Shown here one piece after another: positions 17,006-25,452 of a stretch of DNA of 35,471 bases. This DNA comes from Anaerolineae bacterium (GTDB lineage Bacteria; Chloroflexota; Anaerolineae; Aggregatilineales; Phototrophicaceae). A model generated the notes under the pieces. That model worked only from the letters and a program-made list of their open reading frames with translations, made no database searches and had not been told where the DNA came from. Position numbers and translations under genes: made by a program. Position 1 is the stretch's first letter. Every line of letters begins with the position of its first letter. Location of the stretch: NCBI GenBank assembly GCA_026645945.1, contig JAPKMO010000037.1, forward strand, positions 1 through 35,471, given 5' to 3'.

Positions 17006-17483
17006 GGCGGTTTCCTTCCAGCGCCGGCACGATGTCCGGGGAAATGCCCAGGGCGCGCAGCGCCTCTGCCTGGGCGGCCCACATGGCGGCACGGTTTTCG
17101 GGTGTATTATGGTCGAAGCCCAGCAGATGCAGTGTGCCATGCACGACCAGCAGCGCCAGGCTGTCGTCCAGGGCATGGCCTTCGCGGGCGGCCTGCGCGG
17201 CAGCATAAGGGTAGGCGATGATGAGGTCGCCGAGGTAGGGCGGCTCGCCTTCTTCCTGCACCGGGGGCGCGTCCGCCGGGAAGGACAGCACATCCGTAGG
17301 GGAGTCCAGCCCTCGGAACTGCCGGTTAAGGCCGGCGACAAAATCATCGTCCGCGATCACCACACTGAGGGCGGCATGATCGGGTGCGCCCTGCCGGGAC
17401 AGGACAGCGGCGGCAGCGGCCTGTAAACGATTTTCGTCCAGGGGATAATCCCCCTCATTGTGAATGGTGATCGTCGGGGTCAT
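16989..17483 (-). CDS. ybeY: Endoribonuclease YbeY (16S rRNA maturation)
   Basis: Single-strand-specific metal-dependent RNase needed for 16S rRNA 3'-end maturation and ribosome quality control. The 164-residue protein is of normal family length and carries the zinc motif VVHGTLHLLGFDH (His115, His119, His125), the upstream DDDFVAGLNRQFRGLDSPTDVLSFP block and LGDLIIAYP. Its ATG directly follows the stop of pgpH (TAAATG), with GAGGAT inside the end of pgpH as ribosome site, and its 3' end overlaps dgkA by 17 nt. Confidence 0.96.
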   Translation of the reverse strand: MTPTITIHNEGDYPLDENRLQAAAAAVLSRQGAPDHAALSVVIADDDFVAGLNRQFRGLDSPTDVLSFPADAPPVQEEGEPPYLGDLIIAYPYAAAQAAREGHALDDSLALLVVHGTLHLLGFDHNTPENRAAMWAAQAEALRALGISPDIVPALEGNRHDHPE

Positions 17484-19856
17484 TTAGTCGGGATGATCCT
17501 CGGTAAAATCTTCTTTTGGGACTTCCAGGCCGTTGTCGTTCAGCCGCAGGGCGGGCTGTTCGCCGCTGGTGCGCGGCAGCGGCGGGACTTCTGGCAGGGG
17601 CGAGTTGTCGTCCTCGTCCAATGCCGGTTTAACCGGCGGCATCTCGCGGGACTGGTTGTAACGGCGCGCGCCGTCGGTCTCCGGCAGGGGCGAAAGTTCG
17701 GTTTTGCGGTCGGATGCATCGGCAGCCGGGCGGGCCGGCGGGCGTTCCTTATCGCGCTCGGTGGTCGGCAGCGGGTAGCTGATGCGCGGGTGGAACACAG
17801 CTTGCAGCATGTCGGTGACGATGCGGCGCACGGTTTTGATGTCGTTAAGCGTCAGGCCGGAGTCGTCAAGCTGCCCGGTGCGCTGTTTGATTTCAATGAT
17901 CTGCTGCACCGTATCGGCGATTTCCTGCTTGCGGGTGGGCTTGCGAGAGCGCACCGCCGCCTCGCAGCTGTCGGCAATCATCAAAATGGCGGTTTCGCGG
18001 GAGCGCGGGCGCGGGCCGGGGTAGGTGAACAGGTCAATATCCACTTCTTCATCGTCGCCCGCGCGTTCGACGGCCTGCTGGTAAAAGTACAAAACCTGTG
18101 TGCCATGATGTTCGAGGATAAAATCGCGGAAGCGGGCCGGCAGGCGGTACTGGCGGGCCAGCTTCTCGCCATCAATGACGTGGCCGATGATGATATCGGC
18201 GCTGCGGGCGGGGTCGTCCAGCACGTCATGAGGGTTCAGGCCTTCGACCTGGTTTTCGGTGAAAAAGGGCGCGTTGACCATTTTCCCGATGTCATGATAG
18301 AGCGCGGCCACGCGCACCAGGTCGGCGTTCGCGCCGATGGCATTGGCGGCCTGTTCGCCCAGGTTCGCCACCTGAAGCGAATGCTGGTAGGTGCCGGGCG
18401 CTTCCCGCAGCAGCCGCTGGAGAAGCGGCTGGCTGGGCTGGCTGAGTTCGATGAGTTTAAGGCCGGTTGGCAGGTTAAAAAGCTGCGTCACCAAATAAAG
18501 ACCGCCCAGGGCGACCGTCGCTGCCAGGATGCCGTTGAGCAGCCCGTAAATGATCGGTTCAATCACGTTGGAGTCGGGCAGCCCTTGATAAAAAATCGCC
18601 ACGATGACGACGTTGCTCAAACCGACCAGCAGGCCGGGCATAAAAAAGCTGTTCAGCCGTTCGGCGCGGCGCAGGGTGAGCGCGGCCATCAGGCCGCCGC
18701 CGGCGACCAGCATCGTCATTTCCAGCGAATTGTTCTGCATCAGGCCGACCAGAACCGCCAGGCTTAACGTGCCGATCACGGCGGTGCTGGAGCCGATGAC
18801 GGCGACATAAAGCAGTGCCAGCGCCGCCGTTGGATAGATGTAAATTTGCCCGTAGATGCCGGAAAGCCGCGCGCCGAACAGGATAATCAAAAAGATGGCG
18901 GCCATCAGCGCCAGCATATCCGGCGAGCGCAGCAGCGCAGGGCTGAAATGCGCGATGTACAGGCCGGTGATGACCAGCACCAGCACGCTCGCCAGCAGGG
19001 CGCGGAAAATTTCTTGCAGGCGCTGGTCGGCAGGTTCGAGCAGCCCCAGCCGCTCCATCGCCTCATAGGCCGCCGGGTCTATACGCTCGCCGGCGCGCAC
19101 GACGATCTGGCCGCGCTGGAAGCTGCGGCGCACTTCGACTTGGGCGGCGGCCTCGTCGCGTGCCTGTTCGGTCGCTTCGGGGTTCAGCAGCGTATTGGGA
19201 CGAATCAGGTCTTTGACGATGGCGACGATCACCCGCGACATTTCCTCGTCAACGCGGACGCTGACCTGGGTAGGCAGTTGGGCGCGGATGGAAGGCAGGT
19301 TGGACTCGCGGATTTCGCCCTGCATCACCCGCTCCAGGACGGCGGCGGCCTGATCGCTGACATCGCTCCAGGTCGGGTCATCCATCGCCAGAATGGTACG
19401 GGCGATGTCGTCGCTCAGGTCAAGGTGTGTAATCTGCCGGAGGTCGTGGAGTTTTTGTTCCGGCGTGCCGAAAGGGTCGCGCCGGATGTTGGTGATGTAA
19501 TGAAGCACCTGGCGGGCGAGTTCGGTCTGCTGCCGGGATACGCCGGGGTCGGGCAGAAAATAAACCTCAGCCACGCCGTCGCGGACGCGCTGGCGCTGCT
19601 GGTCGGTCAAAACCGGGCTGACGTAAGAGGGCAGGTCAACCGGGGCGCGGATGTCCTGCGGGGCGATGTCGTCCACGCGCAGGACGGCGATATTGTTTGC
19701 ACCCAGAAACACGCTGTCAAAAGCGACCAGGATGGTCGTTACCAGCACAAACAGGGCGGCTGCCAGCGCCGCCCCGGCCAGCCGCAGAGCGCGCCGCGTC
19801 CGCGCAGCCGGAAGCCGAAAAAGCCGCTGAAGAAGATCGGCCAGCCAGTTCACCAT
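17484..19856 (-). CDS. pgpH: 7TM-HD domain phosphohydrolase, PgpH-like (c-di-AMP phosphodiesterase family)
   Basis: A 790-residue membrane phosphohydrolase. Order: one N-terminal membrane helix (about 22-45), an extracytoplasmic 7TMR-HDED domain (to about 285), a block of seven membrane helices (about 286-480), a cytosolic HD domain with YHDIGK (His521-Asp522) and further His residues in HVIDGE and EHHGTQ, and a Pro/Glu-rich tail of about 90 residues that looks disordered. In Listeria PgpH hydrolyses c-di-AMP; this role is inferred by family. Its ATG lies 7 nt after the yqeY stop. The tail is longer than usual and its function is unknown. Confidence 0.93.
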   Translation of the reverse strand: MVNWLADLLQRLFRLPAARTRRALRLAGAALAAALFVLVTTILVAFDSVFLGANNIAVLRVDDIAPQDIRAPVDLPSYVSPVLTDQQRQRVRDGVAEVYFLPDPGVSRQQTELARQVLHYITNIRRDPFGTPEQKLHDLRQITHLDLSDDIARTILAMDDPTWSDVSDQAAAVLERVMQGEIRESNLPSIRAQLPTQVSVRVDEEMSRVIVAIVKDLIRPNTLLNPEATEQARDEAAAQVEVRRSFQRGQIVVRAGERIDPAAYEAMERLGLLEPADQRLQEIFRALLASVLVLVITGLYIAHFSPALLRSPDMLALMAAIFLIILFGARLSGIYGQIYIYPTAALALLYVAVIGSSTAVIGTLSLAVLVGLMQNNSLEMTMLVAGGGLMAALTLRRAERLNSFFMPGLLVGLSNVVIVAIFYQGLPDSNVIEPIIYGLLNGILAATVALGGLYLVTQLFNLPTGLKLIELSQPSQPLLQRLLREAPGTYQHSLQVANLGEQAANAIGANADLVRVAALYHDIGKMVNAPFFTENQVEGLNPHDVLDDPARSADIIIGHVIDGEKLARQYRLPARFRDFILEHHGTQVLYFYQQAVERAGDDEEVDIDLFTYPGPRPRSRETAILMIADSCEAAVRSRKPTRKQEIADTVQQIIEIKQRTGQLDDSGLTLNDIKTVRRIVTDMLQAVFHPRISYPLPTTERDKERPPARPAADASDRKTELSPLPETDGARRYNQSREMPPVKPALDEDDNSPLPEVPPLPRTSGEQPALRLNDNGLEVPKEDFTEDHPD

Positions 19857-19863
19857 AAGCGGT

Positions 19864-20313
19864 TCAGGAATTCAATAACTCGCGGACGACATCATTGACG
19901 AGTTTACCATCCGCCAGCCCTTTAACTTTCGGCATCAGCGCGGCCATCACCCTGCCCATATCTTTGGCCGAGGCAGCGCCGGTTTGTGCGATGGCGTCGC
20001 GGGCCAGGGCGGCGACTTCTTCCCGCTCAAGCTGGCGCGGCAAAAAGGTTTCCAGGATGTCCAGTTCAAATTTTTCCTGCTCGGCCAGGGCCGTGCGTCC
20101 GGCTTTTTCCATCTCGTCAATGCTTTCGCGGCGCTTTTTAGCCTCCTTTTGCAGGATGGTATAAATTTCCTCGGCGCTCAGCTCCTTACGTTCGTCCACT
20201 TCCACCTGCTTGATGGCGCTCATTACCAGGCGCAGGGCGTCTCGGCGGGCGTTATCCTTGCTCGCCATCGCTTCTTTTAAAGCAGCCTGGAGTCTCGCTT
20301 TTGGATCATCCAT
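19864..20313 (-). CDS. yqeY: GatB/YqeY domain protein
   Basis: A 149-residue helical protein of the YqeY family, related to the tail domain of GatB, which binds tRNA in the amidotransferase. Stand-alone YqeY may act in tRNA-linked reactions, but its function is not established. Typical segments are RLQAALKEAMASKDNARRDALRLVMSAIKQVEVD, the charged helix KEAKKRRESIDEMEKAGR and DMGRVMAALMPKVKGLADGKLV. Start chosen: ATG at 20313, giving the usual family length; AGGAG lies 11 nt upstream, while the GTG at 20325 overlaps that site and would extend the protein by four residues. Confidence 0.93.
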   Translation of the reverse strand: MDDPKARLQAALKEAMASKDNARRDALRLVMSAIKQVEVDERKELSAEEIYTILQKEAKKRRESIDEMEKAGRTALAEQEKFELDILETFLPRQLEREEVAALARDAIAQTGAASAKDMGRVMAALMPKVKGLADGKLVNDVVRELLNS

Positions 20314-20356
20314 GACGATATTCACTCCTGGTCAACAATCGTTTCGTGCAGGCCGC

Positions 20357-21655
20357 CTACCGGCCTTCAATGGCTTCCAGAACGGGCGCGGCCAGCATCT
20401 GGCCGTCCTCGCGGCGGCTGAGGCGCGCGGGCGTGATGTGGTCGGTTAGCGCGCGGGGATGGATGCAGAACGCCCGGATGTAATTATCAGTATAACCTAC
20501 ATTGACGAACCCGGCCTCTGTTGCGCCGGCGACCTGCTCCCACAGCACGGGCAGCGTGCGCCCGATGAACCGCTCGTTAAAACGCCGTTCGCCTCGGTCG
20601 GCCAATGCCAACAGTTGAGCGGCGCGCGTTTTTTTGACCGCTTCGGGGACGTGGCCGCGCATTCGCGCCGCCGCCGTGCCGGGCCGTTTGCTGTACCGAA
20701 AGACGTGCAGCCCGGCGAAATCCATCTCCTCGATGAAAGCGCGGCTGATGGCGAATTCGTCCTCGGTTTCGCCGGGGAAGCCGACGATCACATCGCTGGT
20801 GATGCGAACATCGGGAATCCGCTCCCGCGCGGCGCGTACCAGGGCGCGGAACTGCGCCTGCGTGGTGCGGCGCAGCATCCGTTTGAGCGTGGCGTCGCAG
20901 CCGCTCTGCAAGGGCAGGTGCAGGTGGCGGCACAGGCGCGGCTGTTCCCACAGGTCGAAAAATTCGGGTGATAAATCCCAGGGTTCGAGCGACGAAAGCC
21001 GCAGGCGCGGCAGGTCGGTATCCGCCAGGATGGCGCGCACGAGGGACACGAGGCCTCCCCGGTCGCCCCAATCGTGGCCGTAGCTGCCCAAGTGAACGCC
21101 GGTGAGGACGGCCTCCTGGCAGCCGATTGCGTGCAGGTGGCGGATTTCGTTCACCACGTCGGCCAGCGCCCGGCTGCGCCCCGCACCGCGCGCGACAGTC
21201 GTCACGCAGAAGGTGCAGGCGTTGTCGCAGCCATCCTGCACTTTAATGAAAGCGCGTGTCCGGCCAGCCGCGCCGCGTTTGTCGTCGCGCTCAAGCGGCT
21301 CGCGGTCGAACGGCTCGACCGGATGTCCGGTGACGGTTTCCACCAGCTTGTCTTTGTGGAGGTTATCCACGACGCTGGAAACGCCGGGCAGGACGGCGAT
21401 TTCCGCCGGGGCGATGTGGGCATAACAGCCGGTGACGACGATCTGCCCGCCGGGCTGGGCGCGGTTCAGCTCTCGCACGAGCTGGCGGCTGCTGCGGGCG
21501 GCGTCCCCGGTGACAGCGCAGGTGTTAACCACCAGCCAGTCCGCCGAGGCGGGGTCGTCTACGATTTCGTGTCCCTGCTGGCGAAACTGCCGCGCCATCC
21601 TGTCAATTTCCGCCTGGTTAAGGCGGCAGCCCAGCGTGCGAAGATGCACTTTCAT
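20357..21655 (-). CDS. mtaB: tRNA t6A37 methylthiotransferase MtaB
   Basis: Radical SAM enzyme that adds a methylthio group to t6A37 of tRNAs reading ANN codons. The 432-residue protein opens with LRTLGCRLNQAE, typical of MtaB rather than MiaB or RimO. Cys10, Cys46 and Cys77 hold the auxiliary cluster; Cys143, Cys147 and Cys150 (CDNACTFC) hold the SAM cluster. A TRAM-like RNA-binding tail follows about residue 370. Its start overlaps the stop of the upstream LamG-like gene as ATGA (21655-21652), and yqeY begins 43 nt downstream. Confidence 0.94.
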   Translation of the reverse strand: MKVHLRTLGCRLNQAEIDRMARQFRQQGHEIVDDPASADWLVVNTCAVTGDAARSSRQLVRELNRAQPGGQIVVTGCYAHIAPAEIAVLPGVSSVVDNLHKDKLVETVTGHPVEPFDREPLERDDKRGAAGRTRAFIKVQDGCDNACTFCVTTVARGAGRSRALADVVNEIRHLHAIGCQEAVLTGVHLGSYGHDWGDRGGLVSLVRAILADTDLPRLRLSSLEPWDLSPEFFDLWEQPRLCRHLHLPLQSGCDATLKRMLRRTTQAQFRALVRAARERIPDVRITSDVIVGFPGETEDEFAISRAFIEEMDFAGLHVFRYSKRPGTAAARMRGHVPEAVKKTRAAQLLALADRGERRFNERFIGRTLPVLWEQVAGATEAGFVNVGYTDNYIRAFCIHPRALTDHITPARLSRREDGQMLAAPVLEAIEGR

Positions 21656-22431
21656 TTTAGTTCCGGTTCCGGCCCCATGATTACCAGATTGTCAAAATCC
21701 ACCATCACACCCGGCTCGTCGGCGCGTTTATCGAAAGCATGGACGATGAGGCCGATTTTACCAGCGGCGATTGAACCGTCCGTCAGGGTATCCAGCATTT
21801 GCCCGCCCACACATTCGCCCAGGGCGGTGAAGGTGCTTTCTCCCGCCGGGTCGTCTGGCAGGCAAAGCTGCACCGGCTGGTTGTTGATGTAAAAGCGGAA
21901 CGTATCGCCGACGGCGACGACCCGCAGCCAGTTGGTGACGTCCAACCCTGGCCGGATGGCCGGGGAAGGAATCCAGTCGCTCAAACGCTTCTGGATGCCG
22001 TTAAGGACGCGCATCACCTGGTAATAACCGTCGCTGCTGATAAAAAACCAGTAGTAGCTGTCGTCGGCAGGGGTGGAATTGTCGTTATCTTCCAGCCGGA
22101 AGATGACGCCGTAAGCATTATCCAGCGGTCCCTGCACCGGCCTGGCTTCGACGCGCAGGTCAAAATCGGCAAAATACGGCCTGGCCGCCGAAAACGGCCC
22201 GCTGTTGGGGCTGCCGGCTTCCAGCCGCAGCACGCCCTCCGGCAAAACCTGCGCGGAAAGCACCCCTTCGTAAAGCTGCCATTCGTCGGCAAAACCGTCG
22301 AAGGCCGCAATATAAGCCACCTGTCCCGGTTCGACCGGGATGATATAGTGCCAGTTGGCCGTCAGCCGGTTGAGGACGTAGGCCGCCGCCAGCATCAGAA
22401 CCAGCGCCAGCAAAAAGATTAACCGACGCAA
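21652..22431 (-). CDS. Membrane-anchored concanavalin/LamG-like (DUF1080-type) protein
   Basis: A protein of about 259 residues with an N-terminal membrane anchor (LIFLLALVLMLAAAYVL) and an extracytoplasmic beta-sandwich: FDGFADEWQ, then DFDLRVEARPVQG, GVIFRLED, YYWFFISSDGYYQVMRV, NWLRVVAVGDTFRFYINNQPV and VMVDFDNLVI. This strand order is typical of DUF1080/LamG-like carbohydrate-binding folds; no catalytic site is visible. Start chosen: TTG at 22431, because GGAGG (CCTCC at 22442-22446) lies 10 nt upstream; a GTG at 22458 is in frame but lacks a ribosome site. Its stop overlaps the mtaB start. A role in binding a polymer at the cell surface is a guess. Confidence 0.65.
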   Translation of the reverse strand: MRRLIFLLALVLMLAAAYVLNRLTANWHYIIPVEPGQVAYIAAFDGFADEWQLYEGVLSAQVLPEGVLRLEAGSPNSGPFSAARPYFADFDLRVEARPVQGPLDNAYGVIFRLEDNDNSTPADDSYYWFFISSDGYYQVMRVLNGIQKRLSDWIPSPAIRPGLDVTNWLRVVAVGDTFRFYINNQPVQLCLPDDPAGESTFTALGECVGGQMLDTLTDGSIAAGKIGLIVHAFDKRADEPGVMVDFDNLVIMGPEPELK

Positions 22432-22499
22432 AGGGTTTATGCCTCCGCTCGATAACACTGCCGCCAGATTTTAACATGCCGGAAATGGGGCGTAAACGT

Positions 22500-23492
22500 T
22501 CAGTTCGGCAGCGTTTCGGCGTAAAAGGCGTCCAGCAAACGCTGGAAGCGCGGGTCCTGGCCGGAGAGCGCGACGGCATGTTTAAGCCATTCCTCGGCTT
22601 GGCCGAGGTCGTCGGCCAGGCGGTAGGCCGCGCCGAGTTCGGCGGCGTAGGCCGGGTTGGTGGGGTCAAGCGCGGCGGCAAGCTGGAAGGCCGCCAGGCT
22701 GCCGGCCAGATCGCCGGCGGCGCGTTGGTGCAGGCCGTCCAGATAGCTCACCAGAGCGTTCCGGGGCGCGAGTTCGCGCGCGCGCGCCATGTCGGCGCGG
22801 CCATCCTTGCCCTGCCGGTCGCGCGCCAGCGCCTTATAGGCCAGCGCCTCGGCCAGCGGGCCGTCGGCGGCTGCCGCCCGTTCAAAGGCCAGTTCAGCCT
22901 GGGGCCACAGGCCAAGCTCCGCCAGCGCGATGCCGATCTGCATCGGTAGATGGGCGGTTGTGGTTTCGATCACTTCCAGCAGCGCGGCGGCGGTTTCCCG
23001 GTAAAGCGGGTCGGCGGCGGCCAGCAGCAGGTTCTCGCGCGCGTGGACGGGGCTGCCGGCGGCCTGAATAAGGCCGAGCAGGTAACGCGCCCGGCGGTCA
23101 TCCGGCGTCACTGCCAGCAGGCGTTCCAACGTTTGTGCCGCCGCCGTCCAGTCCTGGAGTTCGATGTAAATGTCGGCCAGCCGGCGCAGCACGCCGGAAT
23201 CATCAGGAATCGTCACCCAGTAGGCGGCGGCACGGGGCAAATCGCCGGCGTCGTGCCAGATTTCGCCCGCCAGCCGCAGCAGTTCTGGCGTCCAGCCGTC
23301 GCGGGCGGCCAGCGCCTCGACCTGATAGAGCGCCTGCATGGGGCGTCCCTGGCGCTGGTTTTCCGCCAGCCGCAGCAGCAGTTGATCTTCCGCCAGCGGG
23401 CGCGGCTGGCCGAGCAGCAGGAGAATCAAAACGAGCAGCGCCAATGCCGGAACTGCCCGCCAGAAAATCCGCCGGTTTTTCATGGCCGTCAC
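22500..23492 (-). CDS. Membrane-anchored tetratricopeptide-repeat protein
   Basis: A 330-residue protein with one N-terminal membrane helix (about 10-28) and helical TPR-like pairs through the rest, for example RLADIYIELQDWTAAAQTLERLLAVTPDD and AAELGAAYRLADDLGQAEEWLKHAVALSGQDP. TPRs act as protein-binding scaffolds; no partner is evident. GTG at 23492 overlaps the response-regulator stop as GTGA; an ATG at 23483 is the alternative start. Being coupled to a response regulator suggests they act together, but this is inference. Confidence 0.75.
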   Translation of the reverse strand: MTAMKNRRIFWRAVPALALLVLILLLLGQPRPLAEDQLLLRLAENQRQGRPMQALYQVEALAARDGWTPELLRLAGEIWHDAGDLPRAAAYWVTIPDDSGVLRRLADIYIELQDWTAAAQTLERLLAVTPDDRRARYLLGLIQAAGSPVHARENLLLAAADPLYRETAAALLEVIETTTAHLPMQIGIALAELGLWPQAELAFERAAAADGPLAEALAYKALARDRQGKDGRADMARARELAPRNALVSYLDGLHQRAAGDLAGSLAAFQLAAALDPTNPAYAAELGAAYRLADDLGQAEEWLKHAVALSGQDPRFQRLLDAFYAETLPN

Positions 23493-24139
23493 ACGCGGCC
23501 CAGGGCCCTCGTGACCACTTTTTCGACATCGGCGGCGGTGAACGGTTTAATCAGGTAATCAAAAACGCCCTGAAGTTTGCCCACCAGCCGGTTGGCCGGG
23601 TCGCCGTAGGCAGTGATGACGATGATAATGGGCATCCGGTCTTTGTGTTTTTCCTTGATGGTTTCCAGGAACTTCCAGCCGGTCATATCGGGCAGACCGA
23701 TGTCCAGCAGCACGACATTCGGCAGCATTTCCTCAAAACGACTGATGGCCTTCGCGCCGTGTGTTTCGTGCGCCGTTTTCAGGTTCATGCTTTCCAGGGT
23801 GGCCTGGATGATTTCGCCCAGTTCGGCGGTATCTTCGATAATCAGGATGGCTGGTGTATGCGGCGCGCCGCCTTCCGATTCCTTTTGCGGAACGGGGCGG
23901 GTTTCGGCGGTCGTGCGCGAAGCATCCTGGGCTTCATTCACATCCTTGCCTTCGCTGCCCGTGACCACGACCGGGGACAGTCCCGTCTCGGCGGCGGGGG
24001 CAGTTTCTGCGCCGGTTTTCAGAGCCGGCACGAGCATGGTCTGATGCGGATTACTTGGTTCACGCATCTCTCCGCCGTCAGGCGAACCTTCGGCGGCGCT
24101 GCGGCTCGCTTCAAATAGAGAGGCATAAGTACGGGTCAT
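23489..24139 (-). CDS. Response regulator with long N-terminal extension, no output domain
   Basis: A 216-residue protein. Residues 1-93 are rich in Ala, Glu, Pro and Thr and look disordered; 94-216 are a receiver domain with acidic Glu102/Asp103 (IIEDT), phospho-acceptor Asp146 (LLDIGLPDM) and the late Lys in LIKPF. There is no DNA-binding or enzymatic output, so it probably signals by protein contact. The start at 24139 has AGAGG 6 nt upstream. It is the first gene of the long minus-strand gene train. No histidine kinase lies beside it; the hybrid kinase at 3843 is the only kinase in this window and no link is shown. Confidence 0.88.
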   Translation of the reverse strand: MTRTYASLFEASRSAAEGSPDGGEMREPSNPHQTMLVPALKTGAETAPAAETGLSPVVVTGSEGKDVNEAQDASRTTAETRPVPQKESEGGAPHTPAILIIEDTAELGEIIQATLESMNLKTAHETHGAKAISRFEEMLPNVVLLDIGLPDMTGWKFLETIKEKHKDRMPIIIVITAYGDPANRLVGKLQGVFDYLIKPFTAADVEKVVTRALGRV

Positions 24140-24300
24140 GGGAAACCTCTACCGGCACGCTGGCAATATCTCGAACCTTAATCTATCATAACACGCGGGC
24201 CGTATTTTGATATATAAGTTTACCAAATCTGGATCAGAATTCACACAATTTTAAATAGTGTCAACAAATTCCGAACAATGCACAGCAGCAGGGAATCAAA
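24140..24300. promoter_or_regulatory. AT-rich divergent control region
   Basis: This 161-base gap between the response-regulator operon (-) and the beta-propeller gene (+) is markedly richer in A/T than its surroundings. A - strand TTGACA (24264-24259) has only a poor AATTCT at 17-bp spacing; no clear promoter stands out on the + strand. It probably drives both units. Confidence 0.4.
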
Positions 24301-25452
24301 ATGAAGCGCGGCCTTCTCAAAGCGGTCTTTCTGGGGCTGCTGATTTTCGCTTTTTTGCCGCCGGCGTCGGCCAGCAGCCTGGTGAAGGTTTGCCCGCCGG
24401 TGGGCATCCAGGCGCGGGGCGCGACCTTCGAGCCGGGCGGAATCATCCTGACGGCTTTTGACCGGGACAGCCTGTGGGTGTATCACGTTAATGCCGACCG
24501 GCGCTACCCGCTGCCGGATACCAACCCCTGCGGCACGAACTGTCACCTCTCGCCGGATGCGCGCTGGATTACCTACGTGAATGCTTTCGACCAGAGCTAC
24601 GCCAAGATGCGGCTGGACGGAACTGAACGCACGCCGCTGGTGCCTTATGCCGCCGACGTGGAATGGTGGTCGGCGGATACGCTGCTGGTCTGGACGCCAG
24701 GGCGCAGCGCCTATTTGCAGCCGGAATCTGGCGGTGAGCGCGCGTACCTGGATGTGCAGGGCGTGGTGGCCGTGCAGCCAGGCGGTTACTGGGCGGTGTT
24801 AATCCGGCAGGATGGGGATGTGTTCCGGCGCGGCCTGATAGACCTGGAAAAACGCGGCCTGGCGGGCATCGCCCAACCGTATTTCGACCTGGGGGAGGAT
24901 GTGCCGTATTTTGACGCGGCGGCCTGGTCGCCGGATGGGCAGTGGCTGGCGTATGTCGCGCCGGGGACGGTGGATGCCCGGTTGGGCATCGCCGGGGGCG
25001 AAATTTTCGGCGTGCGCCCCGCCGATGGGACGCGCGTCCAGTGGACAGACCTCAACGCGGATTACGGCGCGGTGCGAATTAACGGGCGCGCCAGCGGTGA
25101 GTTAAGCTGGTCGCCGGACGGGGCGCGCATCGCCTTCTGGGTGATTGAACTGCTGGAGGCGAACCCGGAGGGTAAAACCGGCAGCGCCATGATTCACATC
25201 CTGGACATCACCACCGGTTTGGTGCAGGCTTACTGCGGCTTTACCACCGACGAACATACGCCCAACCCGCCGCGCCTAATCTGGTCGCCGGACGGTACGC
25301 ATCTGGCATTGGGCGGCAACGTGCCGGGCGACGACAAAGGTTATCTGCTGCTGGCGCTGGACACGGCCACCGGCATTTTTACGGAGTTGAGTAATGGCAT
25401 TTACCCCACGCTCGGCGGACCGAATCCGGTGGCCTGGGGGCTGGCTCCGTAA
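24301..25452 (+). CDS. Secreted WD40-like beta-propeller protein (PD40/TolB-like)
   Basis: A 383-residue exported protein. A signal peptide spans residues 1-25 (basic MKRG, hydrophobic core, PPASASS cleavage region). The rest shows propeller blades with the PD40 signature: LSPDARWITYV, WSPDGQWLAYV, WSPDGARIAFW and WSPDGTHLALGG. Such domains bind proteins or glycans; no enzymatic residues are visible. The ATG at 24301 follows AGGGA at 7 nt. The end overlaps the next gene by 59 bases, indicating coupled translation and a likely shared job at the cell envelope. Confidence 0.8.
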   Translation: MKRGLLKAVFLGLLIFAFLPPASASSLVKVCPPVGIQARGATFEPGGIILTAFDRDSLWVYHVNADRRYPLPDTNPCGTNCHLSPDARWITYVNAFDQSYAKMRLDGTERTPLVPYAADVEWWSADTLLVWTPGRSAYLQPESGGERAYLDVQGVVAVQPGGYWAVLIRQDGDVFRRGLIDLEKRGLAGIAQPYFDLGEDVPYFDAAAWSPDGQWLAYVAPGTVDARLGIAGGEIFGVRPADGTRVQWTDLNADYGAVRINGRASGELSWSPDGARIAFWVIELLEANPEGKTGSAMIHILDITTGLVQAYCGFTTDEHTPNPPRLIWSPDGTHLALGGNVPGDDKGYLLLALDTATGIFTELSNGIYPTLGGPNPVAWGLAP

